Counted from the stretch's first letter, positions 8,601 to 16,999 are shown. The stretch is DNA of 55,769 nt from an uncultured Coriobacteriaceae bacterium (GCA_902779135.1 CACZAR010000001.1:1-55769); one strand, 5' to 3'. Notes: a model not told the origin generated them from the letters alone. Numbers and translations: made by a program.

Positions 8601-10505
8601 CGTGAACGGCAGGAAGGGGTGGACCGCCCTGAAGAACGCAGGCATCATTTCAATGGGATACATGCCCGAAGAACCAGGAACTTGCATGATGAGCAGCAAG
8701 ATGCACAGCGTCCTGCCGATATTGCGGAATGTGAGGGCGAGCGCATAGAGCAGGTTCATGAACGCAAACGAGCACACCGCGCCCGACGCCATGAACGCGA
8801 CGGGGTGGGCGCAGTCGATGCCGAGTGCAATGTCGACGCCGCAAATGACTTGCGATTGCACGAGGGCAAGCAATATGAGCAGGAGCCAACGGCCGAAATA
8901 GCGCTGCGTCGGTGTGGCGCTTTCGAATCCGGTTCGGTCGACCTCCAGCTTGATGAGAGATATCAAGATGAAGCATCCGATCCACAATGCGAGGCACGTG
9001 TAGAACGGCGCCACGGCTGTTCCGTAATTCGAGACAGGGTAGATCTCCTCGGTGACCAGGTTGACGGGTGATGATATGAATTGGCCGAGATTGTCGGGGT
9101 CGACATCGAGAAGCTCGGCAATCTGGTCGACCTTTAAGGCGCTGCCCATGGCGTTCAGATCGGTCGAGGTCGATTTGAGGTGGGCGCTCACGTTGGAAAG
9201 CAGCGCCTTCGCCTGCTCGATTGCGCTGATAGCGTCGACGAGGGCGGCATCGGTTTGGGCGAGGACTTCCTGGAGCTCGACGATCTGCGGCTCGAACTGG
9301 CCAACAGCGCTCGAAAGTCCCGAGAGGGAGATTCCCAAGTCGTAGGTACCGTTCGATAAAGCCGGCAAGACTTCGCGCGAGAATGTGTCGTTCGCGGCAT
9401 TTGTCTTGTCGACGATGTTTTGCACGTTGGCGTTCATATTCTGAGTCGAGGCATCGGCGAGCGCCACTGCGCTTTCCAAGTGATCCGAGGCACTCTGGAG
9501 CTTTTGCAACGCGATCTGGAGCTGTTCGGTAACTTCGTTCGGGCCGTGAGCGTCGATCTCGGCGGACATGAGCTCTATTGATTTGTCCAGGTCGGCACTC
9601 ACGCGAGCCACGTCGCTTTCGGTTGCGCTCATATCCGCGCTGATGCGCAGCGACAGGTTGGCAAGCGCCAAATTCGTCTGCGAAAGCGACTTGGAGAACA
9701 CCGAATCGAACGCTATGGTCTCTGCGCGCAGGTTGTTCAAAGTGGCGCTGCTGTCCGCAAGCGATGTGCGTAACGCTGGTAGCTGCTGCGCGGCTGCCGA
9801 AAGAGACGCTTGCGACCCTGCGACGGACTCTCTCCAACCGATGATGGCGCTGATGGTGCTATCGAGCGATTGGGTCACGTTGGCGATTTGAGCCTGGGTG
9901 TCCTTGACTTCGCCCGCGAGCGTACCGCGTGTCTGGCTCGCCTGCTCTTCTACCTTGTCGGCGCCTTCTTGCACCTTCTTGAGAACGGCCTCGTTGACGG
10001 TCGAAGCAAATTGTTGGTTGACCTGCGTTACCAACGTCTGCGCGGCCGAATCGGATACTTTGACAGCGACGGCGTTTTGCTTCTCGTTGGGGTAGAAGTA
10101 GATGACAGGCTGTTCGTCAGATCCATCGAAGATGCCGACAACGTTCTTGCTGAGGTCTTTCGGCATCACGAGCGCCGCATAGCATTCGAATCTGCGTGTG
10201 GCCTCGAGGGCCTCTTCTTCGGTATCGTAGAAATGCCAGTCGATGTTGTGGTTGTCGTGAAGCTCGTCGGCGACTTGATTGCCGAGATTAATCTCGCCGG
10301 TCAAGTCACTCGTTGCCCCTTCGTCTTCGTTGACGACGGCGATAGGCACATTGCCCGTGTTGGAATATGGGTCCCAGTTTGCGACGATGCAATACCAGGC
10401 GTAGAGGCCCGGCAGTACGAGCAGCGCGATGACGACCAGCAGCGCTGCAGGGTTTCGCCCGAGAGCTTTCAAGTCGCGCAAGAATATTTCGAAAGACGTC
10501 CTCAT
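5640..10505 (-). CDS. Tandem-fused YhgE/Pip membrane protein
   Basis: The 1621-residue chain contains two complete YhgE/Pip (ABC-2-like) modules. Module 1 (about 1-695) has one N-terminal helix, LYAWYCIVANWDPYSNTGN, an extracellular coiled-coil region to about 480, and a cluster of C-terminal helices ending in DEELKKTGFF. A linker with two more helices and a Pro-rich stretch follows. Module 2 (about 890-1621) repeats the plan with LYAWFNIAGCWDPYSNTGN and ends in RQLEKTGFM. YhgE proteins belong to the ABC-2 permease-like fold (named after the Lactococcus phage infection protein) and are implicated in export and late type VII secretion-like processes; the substrate is unknown. The ATG overlaps the TrmH stop (ATGA), implying translational coupling. 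Usually such modules are separate genes. There is no internal stop or frameshift. Confidence 0.85.
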   Translation of the reverse strand: MRTSFEIFLRDLKALGRNPAALLVVIALLVLPGLYAWYCIVANWDPYSNTGNVPIAVVNEDEGATSDLTGEINLGNQVADELHDNHNIDWHFYDTEEEALEATRRFECYAALVMPKDLSKNVVGIFDGSDEQPVIYFYPNEKQNAVAVKVSDSAAQTLVTQVNQQFASTVNEAVLKKVQEGADKVEEQASQTRGTLAGEVKDTQAQIANVTQSLDSTISAIIGWRESVAGSQASLSAAAQQLPALRTSLADSSATLNNLRAETIAFDSVFSKSLSQTNLALANLSLRISADMSATESDVARVSADLDKSIELMSAEIDAHGPNEVTEQLQIALQKLQSASDHLESAVALADASTQNMNANVQNIVDKTNAANDTFSREVLPALSNGTYDLGISLSGLSSAVGQFEPQIVELQEVLAQTDAALVDAISAIEQAKALLSNVSAHLKSTSTDLNAMGSALKVDQIAELLDVDPDNLGQFISSPVNLVTEEIYPVSNYGTAVAPFYTCLALWIGCFILISLIKLEVDRTGFESATPTQRYFGRWLLLILLALVQSQVICGVDIALGIDCAHPVAFMASGAVCSFAFMNLLYALALTFRNIGRTLCILLLIMQVPGSSGMYPIEMMPAFFRAVHPFLPFTYGINAMREALCGMQGIAYAIDLIAVALIVPLALLIGLVIRPYMMNVLLMFDEELKKTGFFAGELHGQGVDTERVRGMMRVLASHDAYRDSIERRALSFNRRYPRLRKAGSVAVFAIPFALLVIMLPFNLILGPNVSTDAKLMALIVALILILCVQIALIVMEYLHRVVLDEARLLGDRQVAEAPEYNTLIDAVDDKRRAAEDGRAQAIEHFKNQTINDLFSVAPPLPSSLVSSEAPNGSPANEPDPTEPPKRYGGAARDIFFTDMRLGFQSVIGVVVIMLLVITPSLYAWFNIAGCWDPYSNTGNLKVAVANEDAGYKSELIPVRVNVGDTIVAQLRSNDSFNWVFVDEQQAVDGVTDSSYYAAIVIPEDFSQNMMTYLTDGAKYPDVVYYTNEKENPIAPIITQKGADSIQEGIRRTFTERVDETALALAADLSEYISRPEVGTYLNKMAGHLDDAARDLRNGAYELRSLSSLSGTVSNVVATAGSTMNGVRASGETARNAIASAEAGAQSAATAFDQASAVIEAALVDSETELGSIAYDIDGALAELEASTTEVPASIYEAASVAASAGNAMHETARTTREAAELLTDETEREKMLAEAKRIDAIGDSYDTLSSSISAMASRSENLGPNIEQTRSELTQLVADADAAIAEARTYYNNNVKSSASSMWNTIEATSTSVHSIVDGLDTTIGGLVNSTDGLNGQLTSLGNGLTQASTDLDEASSRLSNTRKNLSDALTSGDLNQIKAIALSSDVEDLADRLSAPLEVNRQPIYPVTNFGSQMASFYTVLSLWVGALVTISAMRVRIVEERLEQLRLRYRTVGTRHEFFGRYGIFGFIALLQSVLVLLGDLMLLHIQCDNPILFVVLGVFIGQVFCLFVYTMTELFGNVGKALCVILLIMQVAASGGTFPVEMLDPLLSSIVPYLPFYHGMCLLKECVAGIYWPAVGTNAAFLTIAVGILLLAGIVIRRPFRIADDWLERQLEKTGFM

Positions 10506-11365
10506 GCGCTGTTCTCGGATTTCATGGATTTGCGCAGCTCCCAGAAAGCAACAGCGCTCGATGCGGCGACGTTGAGCGAATCGACGCCATGCTCCATGGG
10601 AATGCGCACTGTGTAGTCGCAGCGCGAGATTGTCGACTCAGCGAGGCCGTCGCCTTCGGTTCCGAACACGAGTGCGAGGCGGTCGCATGATTTGAGACGC
10701 GCGTCGTCAAGAGCGATCGAGTCGTCCGATAGCGCCATGGCCGCCGTTGTGAACCCCAACTCGTGAAGCAGGGGCACGCCATCACGAGCCCAATTGTGAG
10801 GGTCGGAGCCGATACGCGTCCACGGCACCTGGAATACGGTGCCCATCGACACGCGCACGGCGCGTCGGTACAGCGGGTCATAACAAGCAGGGGAGACGAG
10901 CACCGCGTCGGCACCAAGTGCGGCAGCCGAACGGAAGATGGCTCCGACGTTGGTATGGTTGCGTATATCTTCGAGGACGGCAATGAGGCGCGCGTTGCGC
11001 ACCACGTCGGCGACAGGTCGCTCGAGGGGCCTGCGGAATGCAGCGAGGGCGCCTCGTGTGAGCTGGAAGCCCGTTAGCTGCTCAAGCTGATCCTCGGGCG
11101 CCACAAACAACGAAACCGATTTGTTTGCCAGCAACATTCGTTTCAAAATGTTGGCTGCTTCCAGCGATGGCAGGTACTTCTCGGCGGTCAAAAGCGAAAG
11201 CGGTTCCATTCCAGCGTCAAGAGCCCGTCCGATCACCTCTATGGACTCTGCGATGAAAACAGCCTTTTCGGGTTCGATTCTGCTTCGCAGCTGCACGTCG
11301 GTGAGCCTCACGTAGGGGTCGAGGCGTGGGTCGTCCAATGTTGTTGTGCGCAGCAGTTCGGTCAT
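10502..11365 (-). CDS. TrmH/SpoU-family RNA 2'-O-methyltransferase
   Basis: This 287-residue SPOUT enzyme is predicted to methylate ribose 2'-OH in rRNA or tRNA with S-adenosylmethionine. The three SpoU motifs are in order: NHTNVGAIFRSAAALGADAV, LVFGTEGDGL and IPMEHGVDSLNVAASSAVAFWEL. The last two form the trefoil knot that binds the cofactor. The N-terminal about 115 residues are the substrate-binding extension seen in RlmB-like and TsnR-like members, so the target base cannot be named. No ribosome-binding site precedes the ATG; instead TATACT (11372-11377) lies exactly 6 nt upstream, suggesting a leaderless transcript. The stop overlaps the start of the YhgE gene. Confidence 0.88.
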   Translation of the reverse strand: MTELLRTTTLDDPRLDPYVRLTDVQLRSRIEPEKAVFIAESIEVIGRALDAGMEPLSLLTAEKYLPSLEAANILKRMLLANKSVSLFVAPEDQLEQLTGFQLTRGALAAFRRPLERPVADVVRNARLIAVLEDIRNHTNVGAIFRSAAALGADAVLVSPACYDPLYRRAVRVSMGTVFQVPWTRIGSDPHNWARDGVPLLHELGFTTAAMALSDDSIALDDARLKSCDRLALVFGTEGDGLAESTISRCDYTVRIPMEHGVDSLNVAASSAVAFWELRKSMKSENSA

Positions 11366-11371
11366 GGTGAA

Positions 11372-11377
11372 AGTATA
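11372..11377 (-). promoter_or_regulatory. -10 box placed for a leaderless TrmH-like mRNA
   Basis: On the minus strand TATACT is followed by six bases and then the ATG at 11365. With normal -10 to +1 spacing, transcription would start at or within a base of the A of the ATG. No clear -35 is visible. Confidence 0.5.
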
Positions 11378-11507
11378 AGATGAAAAGCACTAACAGACGT
11401 GGTATTTGACATGACTGTTCCCTATTGGCGAGCTTGCAATTCGTTATACTCTCGTTTAGTTATTTTCGTTTCGTTGCATACCAAGAGAAAGCGGAGCAGT
11501 TCGTCAC

Positions 11508-12929
11508 ATGGTCTTTTCGAGCCTCGTATTCCTGTTCCTGTTCCTGGCCATCCATCTATTTGTCTACCACATGGTCGATGAGCGATACCGCAACGTGGTG
11601 TTGCTCGTTTCCTCGCTCATCTTCTACTCGTGGGGTGGTCCGCGCTACCTCGTGCTGCTCATGGGCAACACGCTTGCCAGCTGGGGGTTCGCCCTGCTCA
11701 TCGAGCGGTCCGACTCGCCGGGCAAGCGAAAGCTTTGGCTTGTTGCAGAGTGTGTTGTGTTGTTGGGCGTGCTCGGCATCTTCAAATACTTGGGATTCTT
11801 CTGCGCCAACTTCCAAGCGATATTCGGTGTGCCCGAGTTGATTCCCGAAATCGTGCTGCCCATCGGCATCTCGTTCTACACGTTCCAGCTCATTTCGTAC
11901 GTGGTCGATGTCTACCGTGGGGAAATTGATGCGCAACCCAGTTATTGGAAGCTGCTGCTCTATTCGTCGCTCTTTCATCAGTGCATCGCTGGCCCTATCG
12001 TGCGCTACCAGACGGTTGCCGAACAGATTGACGAACGCCGTCCGACTAAGAACGACATTTACTACGGTGTGCGACGCTTCAGCATCGGTTTAGCGAAAAA
12101 GGCCGTGCTGGCAAACTCGTGTGCTGCGGTTGCCGATACGCTGTTGCCCATTGGCGACGCCAGCTTGGCTACTCAAACGACGACCGGTTACTGGCTGGGT
12201 ATGCTGTTCTTCGGCTTGCAGATCTACCTGGACTTCTCGGCGTATTCCGACATGGCCATCGGTATGGGCCGCATGGTGGGCTTCCGCTATCTCGAGAACT
12301 TCAACTACCCTTATCAGGCCGTATCGATTCAAGACTTTTGGCGGCGCTGGCACATCTCGCTGTCGAGTTTCTTCCGCGACTACGTTTACATTCCACTTGG
12401 CGGGAGCCGCTGCTCGAAAGCCAAGTACGTGCGCAACATCTTCATCGTATGGTTCCTGACGGGCATGTGGCATGGCGCCAGCTGGAACTACATCCTGTGG
12501 GGTTTGTACTTTGCAGTCTTCCTGCTGCTCGAGAAGTTTGTGATTCGGGGTCGCATGCCGCGAATCGCTGGACACGTCTACGCACTTGTAGTCGTGTACT
12601 TCGGCTGGGTGCTGTTCAAGTTCGAGAACTTCGCCGAATTGGGCATGGTGCTTGCTGGCATGTTTGGACTCGCCGGTGGCGGATTCACCGGACTCGAAGT
12701 ACATACGCTGTTCATGCAGAACATCTTCTTGATGCTGTTCTGCTTCATCGCATGCACCGAGTTGGGCAAACGATTGCACAAGGCGCTGTTTGATGCCGCC
12801 CAGAGGAATGATGTCGCCTTGACGATTTACGGCATCACCGAAGCCATCACGCCTGTAATTCTTCTCATCATCGCCGTGGCGGCGCTTGCCGGCGCGAGCT
12901 ACAACCCGTTCATTTACTTCCAGTTCTAA
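11508..12929 (+). CDS. MBOAT-family O-acyltransferase (AlgI/DltB type)
   Basis: A 473-residue polytopic membrane protein of the MBOAT family. Such proteins move acyl (usually acetyl) groups across the membrane to extracellular glycans. Diagnostic segments are FYTFQLISYVVDVYRG, the amphipathic DFWRRWHISLSSFFRDY, IPLGGSR, and the catalytic His in MWHGASWNYILWG at residue 322, the same number as in Pseudomonas AlgI. A TATACT -10-like box is at 11445. The two DHHW genes follow after 11 nt and then with a 1-nt overlap, so the three form one operon. By analogy with AlgI/AlgJ/AlgX, MBOAT supplies the acyl group and a DHHW protein attaches it to a surface polymer. The polymer is not identified. Confidence 0.9.
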   Translation: MVFSSLVFLFLFLAIHLFVYHMVDERYRNVVLLVSSLIFYSWGGPRYLVLLMGNTLASWGFALLIERSDSPGKRKLWLVAECVVLLGVLGIFKYLGFFCANFQAIFGVPELIPEIVLPIGISFYTFQLISYVVDVYRGEIDAQPSYWKLLLYSSLFHQCIAGPIVRYQTVAEQIDERRPTKNDIYYGVRRFSIGLAKKAVLANSCAAVADTLLPIGDASLATQTTTGYWLGMLFFGLQIYLDFSAYSDMAIGMGRMVGFRYLENFNYPYQAVSIQDFWRRWHISLSSFFRDYVYIPLGGSRCSKAKYVRNIFIVWFLTGMWHGASWNYILWGLYFAVFLLLEKFVIRGRMPRIAGHVYALVVVYFGWVLFKFENFAELGMVLAGMFGLAGGGFTGLEVHTLFMQNIFLMLFCFIACTELGKRLHKALFDAAQRNDVALTIYGITEAITPVILLIIAVAALAGASYNPFIYFQF

Positions 12930-12940
12930 CGGGGGAAGCG

Positions 12941-14485
12941 ATGCCGACCAAGCGAACACCAACGCGAAGAACAGCTGAAAGGAACGACCAACTGCGTCGA
13001 CGGTCGAGTGCTGCAAGCCCGGCAGAAAACCCGCAAGGGGCTCAGCGCAACCAAGCGTCGCGAGAGTCGGTAGCGGACGGTCGGCAAGCCGTTTCGCCGC
13101 GCCGCGCGCGTGGCGATGTGGCGAAATCGGCAGAACAGCGTGCACGACAGCAGAAGCTCAGGAGCTGGCGACGCTTCGGCGTACTCGGGGCGATGGCCGT
13201 CATGGGCTTGGGTTGCATCATCGGATTGCTGTTCTTCTTGCGCCCAACCGTTTCGGAATTCGAGAACCGTACGCTCACGACCTATCCGGACTTCACAATC
13301 GGAAACTTTCTTGATGGTACATACACTTCGCAGGTTTCGCTGTGGTACGCCGACACCTATCCTATCCGCGAACCGCTTGTGCGCATGAATTTCAAGACCA
13401 AGAGCCTCTACGGCATTCAGCCCGAAACCCAGCTCATCGGCGGGAATCGCACAAGTGACGAACTGCCGCCCGAAGGAGAGCGCACGACCGAACCAAAACG
13501 CGAGCATTCGCACGATGTCGACGAACCCGATGTCCGCATCCGCGCTGAGGAAATCGAAGACCAGATCGTGAACGGCCTCTATGTCGACGCAGCTGCGGGT
13601 TCGGCTTACACGCTCTACTATTTCGACCAAGGCGCAACCGAGGCTTACGCTGATGTGATAAACGATGCAGCCAGCCAGCTTAAGGGCAAAGCCGAGGTCT
13701 ATTCGGTGCTGCTTCCGACGAATGCCGGGATTCTGCTCGACGATGATACGCTTGCCAAGTTGGGCGTTCCGAACCAGAAGCAGGCCATCGATTACTTCTA
13801 CAGCCTCATGAACGACGATGTTTACACGGTCGATGCGTTCGATGTGCTGTACGACCATCGCGACGAATACCTCTACTTCCACTCCGATCATCACTGGACC
13901 CAGCTCGCTGCTTACTACGCATACACGGCGTTCTGCAATACGAAGGGCATCGAGCCTGCATCTTACGACAAGTGGGAAGAGCTCGTCTTCGAGCCCTATA
14001 CGGGTGAGTACGCTTCGTTCGTCGACATCGAGCTTGCGCCTGATTATGTGGCGGCGCGCATTCCGCAAGGCACGAACGACATGGAATATTGGGTCAATGA
14101 TGCAGACGATAGCACGCTCATGGAAGGGAACGTCATTAGCGATTTGCGCGACGCTGACGAAGATGCCAACAAGTACAACTGCTTCGTGTGCGGAAACCGT
14201 CCGTTCTCCCACATCCACAACCCAGCGGTCACGGACGGATCGTCGTGCCTTGTGGTGAAGGATTCGTTCGGCAATCCGTTCGTGTCGGTGATGGTCGATA
14301 GCTACGAGGACATCTACACGATCGACTTCCGCTTCACGACCAAGAAGCTTGTCGACCTCGTTGACGAATACGGCATTCAAGACGTCATCTTCGAGAACGT
14401 TCTCATGTTCGCGGGAACATATGATGCTTCCGAGCTTTTGTCTGACATTGTGTACTCCGACGAATCGGCGGGAGGAGGGGAATAA
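12941..14485 (+). CDS. DHHW (AlgJ/AlgX-like, SGNH superfamily) protein 1
   Basis: 514 residues. A basic cytoplasmic N-terminus of about 80 residues precedes a single membrane helix (GVLGAMAVMGLGCIIGLLFF), with the rest outside the cell. The outer domain has the DHHW signature at residues 316-319 (FHSDHHWTQLAAYYAY) and a C-terminal LVVKDSFGNPF block with the likely nucleophile Ser442. Together these give the Asp-His/Ser arrangement of AlgJ/AlgX acetyltransferases. It probably transfers acyl groups delivered by the preceding MBOAT protein. GGGGGAAG precedes the ATG. The stop and the next start share one base (TAATG), so translation is coupled to the paralogue. Confidence 0.85.
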   Translation: MPTKRTPTRRTAERNDQLRRRSSAASPAENPQGAQRNQASRESVADGRQAVSPRRARGDVAKSAEQRARQQKLRSWRRFGVLGAMAVMGLGCIIGLLFFLRPTVSEFENRTLTTYPDFTIGNFLDGTYTSQVSLWYADTYPIREPLVRMNFKTKSLYGIQPETQLIGGNRTSDELPPEGERTTEPKREHSHDVDEPDVRIRAEEIEDQIVNGLYVDAAAGSAYTLYYFDQGATEAYADVINDAASQLKGKAEVYSVLLPTNAGILLDDDTLAKLGVPNQKQAIDYFYSLMNDDVYTVDAFDVLYDHRDEYLYFHSDHHWTQLAAYYAYTAFCNTKGIEPASYDKWEELVFEPYTGEYASFVDIELAPDYVAARIPQGTNDMEYWVNDADDSTLMEGNVISDLRDADEDANKYNCFVCGNRPFSHIHNPAVTDGSSCLVVKDSFGNPFVSVMVDSYEDIYTIDFRFTTKKLVDLVDEYGIQDVIFENVLMFAGTYDASELLSDIVYSDESAGGGE

Positions 14486-15984
14486 TGCCTCAGCCTAGAG
14501 AACGAACGACAGAGCGCAGGCCTCGCGCCAGGGATGCTGAACGCGCGTCTGAGCGCAGGTCGCGCACGCGGCTCGCCGACGCGAGAGAGGGGCAGGTGCC
14601 TGAACGCAGGCGGCGAGTTGCCAGCGCGGAAGAAGGAACGACGCCTGAACGCAGACAGCGGGCCAATAGCGCGGGAAATCACGACGCGCGAAACAAGATT
14701 GCCACGTGGCGCCGTTGGGGCGTGCGTGCGGTGATGGCAATCATGGCTCTTGGGTGCGTTATCGGTTTGGCATTCTTCATCCGACCCACAACGTCTGATT
14801 TCGAAAAGCGCGAGCTGACCGCCTTCCCGACCCCGAGCGTCGCTTCGTTCCTTGACGGAACGTTCTTCTCGGATCTTTCGCTTTGGTACGCAGACACCTA
14901 TCCGTTGCGCGAGCCGCTCGTCAAGGCCGACCACGCGCTCGAGAACCTCTATGGCATTCAGCCTGAAACGCAGTTCGTTGGTGGCAACGTCCAGGCTGAC
15001 GAGCTGCCTGTCGAAGGTGGCACGGTGACGCCTGCAACGGTCGAGCGCGAAGAGGTCGCTCCTCCCGAGGCCCAGGCGGTGCAAGAAGACGTGCAGGCCA
15101 ACATTATGAACGGCCTCTACGTCGAAGGTGGCACGGCTTGCAGTGTTTATTACTTCTACGAGCCTGCGGTGACGACGTATTGCGCGGCTGTGAACAAGTG
15201 CGCCGAAGAGCTTGACGGCGTGGCAGACGTTTACTCGGTTCTCATTCCCAACAACTCTGGTGCGACACTCGACGAGTCGGTGCTCGACTCGCTTGGCGGC
15301 AGCAACCAGAAGCAGGCGCTTGATTATTTCCACAGCCTGATGGATCCACGTGTCAAGGTTGTCGAAACCTACGATGCGTTGCGTGCTCACCGCGACGAGT
15401 ACATCTTCTTCCGCACTGACCATCACTGGACACAACTTGGTGCTTATTACGCATACGTTGAGTTCTGCAAGGTCAAGGGAATAGAGCCTTTCAAGTTGTC
15501 CGATCGCGAGGAGGTCGCATACGACTCGTTCCTCGGCTCGTTCTATGCAGAGTTGCAGTTGCCCGCGATGGCAGACAACCCCGACACGATGTATGCGTAC
15601 ATCCCGAACGGAACGAACGATTTGACATACTGGACTGCTGATGGCGAGGAGTTTGAGGGCAGCGTGATCGCCGACGCGAGCGCTTACGATGACAACGCCA
15701 AATACATGGCGTTCATCATGGGCGACCAAGAGCGTCAGATTATCGAGAATCCAAAGGTGACCGATGGGTCGTCGTGCCTGGTGATAAAGGACTCGTACGG
15801 ATGCGCTTTCGTGCCGAACCTCGTGGACAACTACCAGACGATTCATGTGCTCGATTTCCGCAAGACATGGCGCAACATTCCCGAATACGTTCGCGAGAAC
15901 AACATCCAAGACGTCATCTTCATGAACAACATGACCATCGCCGGAACCGATACCGCAGCTGACGCACTTTATTCGATCATGTAG
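14485..15984 (+). CDS. DHHW (AlgJ/AlgX-like, SGNH superfamily) protein 2
   Basis: A 499-residue paralogue of the preceding gene with the same plan: basic cytoplasmic N-terminus, one membrane helix (AVMAIMALGCVIGLAFF), and an extracellular domain with DHHW at 312-315 and LVIKDSYGCAF with Ser437. The N-terminal tail is itself repetitive, with an ERR-x-R-x(3)-A pattern about every 16 residues (TTERRPR, ASERRSR, VPERRRR, TPERRQR). The repeat is also visible in the DNA around 14520-14680. Two tandem copies suggest division of labour, for example different acceptor positions, or a two-step transfer as with AlgJ and AlgX. No terminator is evident downstream. Confidence 0.85.
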   Translation: MPQPRERTTERRPRARDAERASERRSRTRLADAREGQVPERRRRVASAEEGTTPERRQRANSAGNHDARNKIATWRRWGVRAVMAIMALGCVIGLAFFIRPTTSDFEKRELTAFPTPSVASFLDGTFFSDLSLWYADTYPLREPLVKADHALENLYGIQPETQFVGGNVQADELPVEGGTVTPATVEREEVAPPEAQAVQEDVQANIMNGLYVEGGTACSVYYFYEPAVTTYCAAVNKCAEELDGVADVYSVLIPNNSGATLDESVLDSLGGSNQKQALDYFHSLMDPRVKVVETYDALRAHRDEYIFFRTDHHWTQLGAYYAYVEFCKVKGIEPFKLSDREEVAYDSFLGSFYAELQLPAMADNPDTMYAYIPNGTNDLTYWTADGEEFEGSVIADASAYDDNAKYMAFIMGDQERQIIENPKVTDGSSCLVIKDSYGCAFVPNLVDNYQTIHVLDFRKTWRNIPEYVRENNIQDVIFMNNMTIAGTDTAADALYSIM

Positions 15985-16035
15985 CTGTTGCAAAGGCGCC
16001 GTCCACCCTGCGAACTTTGTGAACCTTGTTGCGTC

Positions 16036-16096
16036 TGCATAATTCAACCAGGTACAGATATGCACGGTGCATAATTCAACCAGGTACTAATATGCA
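16036..16096 (+). repeat. Tandem 29-bp direct repeat with dyad ends upstream of mazG
   Basis: Two nearly identical 29-bp copies (16036-16064 and 16068-16096, period 32) each begin TGCATAATTCAACCAGGTAC and end ATATGCA. TGCATA and TATGCA make every copy a hyphenated palindrome. They end 27 nt before the mazG start and contain CATAAT and TAATAT hexamers that could serve as -10 elements. This is a candidate repressor or activator site. Confidence 0.6.
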
Positions 16097-16123
16097 TTGC
16101 AGCGAATTAGAAGTGAGGAGCAG

Positions 16124-16999
16124 ATGACGGCCTCAAAGCACCCTGCCTTCGACGCGTTCGTCGAAACCATAGCCACGTTACGTAGTCCCGACGGCTGTCC
16201 GTGGAACCGCGCGCAGACGCATGAGTCACTCGAGGAATATTTGATAGAAGAGGCTTACGAGGCGGCGGATGCCATCGAGTCTGGCGACCCTGACCACATT
16301 CGTGAAGAGCTTGGCGATGTGCTGCTGCAAGTTGTTCTGCAAAGTCAGGTGGCAGCTGATGCGGGTAATTTCACGATCGACGATGTTTGTGAGACGATCG
16401 ATAAGAAGATGATTCGGCGCCATCCGCATGTGTTTGGTGACGCGAACGCGCAGAACGCCAACGAGGTCGCTGACTTATGGGAACAGGTAAAGCTTTCTGA
16501 AAAGGGCAAGCAAGCAGGAACGGAAGAAGTTTCATATCTGCTCGATGATGTGCCCTCTCATTTCCCCGCCCTTTTGCAAGCGCAGAAGATTTCGCGTCGC
16601 GCTGTTGCGGTGGGCTTCGAGTGGGATACGATCGACGACGTGTGGGACAAGGTTGCCGAGGAGCGCGCTGAACTCGAGGCTGCTTATGCAGAAGCGCCCA
16701 AAACGCCCGATGGCAAGGTGCTACCGAAAGACCCTGGCGCATACGAGACGGCACCTGCCCAAGTCGACCCGCGCATTGCTGCCGTCGAGATGGAGTTCGG
16801 CGATATGCTGTTCGCAATTGTGAACGTTGCGCGGAAGATGGGCATCGACGCCGAAAGCGCCTTGCGCGCCTCGAATAACAAGTTCCGCCACCGCTTCGCT
16901 GCAGTAGAGGACCAAGCCCGCGCGATGGGCCGAACCGTCGAGGACCTTTCCCTTGACGAAATGGAAGAATGCTGGCAACGTGCTAAACAGTGCGAATAG
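16124..16999 (+). CDS. mazG: Nucleoside triphosphate pyrophosphohydrolase MazG
   Basis: MazG hydrolyses NTPs and dNTPs to the monophosphate and pyrophosphate, cleaning aberrant nucleotides and, in E. coli, influencing ppGpp levels. The 291-residue product has the two-domain plan. The N-terminal domain carries LRSPDGCPWNRAQTHESL and EEAYEAADAI...EELGDVLLQ, with the metal-binding Glu/Asp set. The second domain carries VGFEWDTIDDVWDKVAEE and EMEFGDMLFAIVNVARK, with an inserted linker rich in Pro and Ala (AEAPKTPDGKVLPKDPG). The ATG at 16124 was preferred because GAGGAG lies 4 nt upstream; an in-frame TTG at 16097 has none. A small alarmone synthetase follows after 55 nt, separated by a perfect palindrome. 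Confidence 0.93.
   Translation: MTASKHPAFDAFVETIATLRSPDGCPWNRAQTHESLEEYLIEEAYEAADAIESGDPDHIREELGDVLLQVVLQSQVAADAGNFTIDDVCETIDKKMIRRHPHVFGDANAQNANEVADLWEQVKLSEKGKQAGTEEVSYLLDDVPSHFPALLQAQKISRRAVAVGFEWDTIDDVWDKVAEERAELEAAYAEAPKTPDGKVLPKDPGAYETAPAQVDPRIAAVEMEFGDMLFAIVNVARKMGIDAESALRASNNKFRHRFAAVEDQARAMGRTVEDLSLDEMEECWQRAKQCE

Noticed and set aside
14377..16065. 562-codon open frame on the minus strand, opposite the second DHHW gene (a similar 484-codon frame lies opposite the first)
   Set aside because: Both mirror the real plus-strand proteins, lack a ribosome-binding site and family motifs, and run across coding sequence with clear DHHW signatures.
16036..16096. Short spaced repeats as a mini CRISPR array
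   Set aside because: Only two copies separated by 3 bp, with no spacers and no cas genes in the window.
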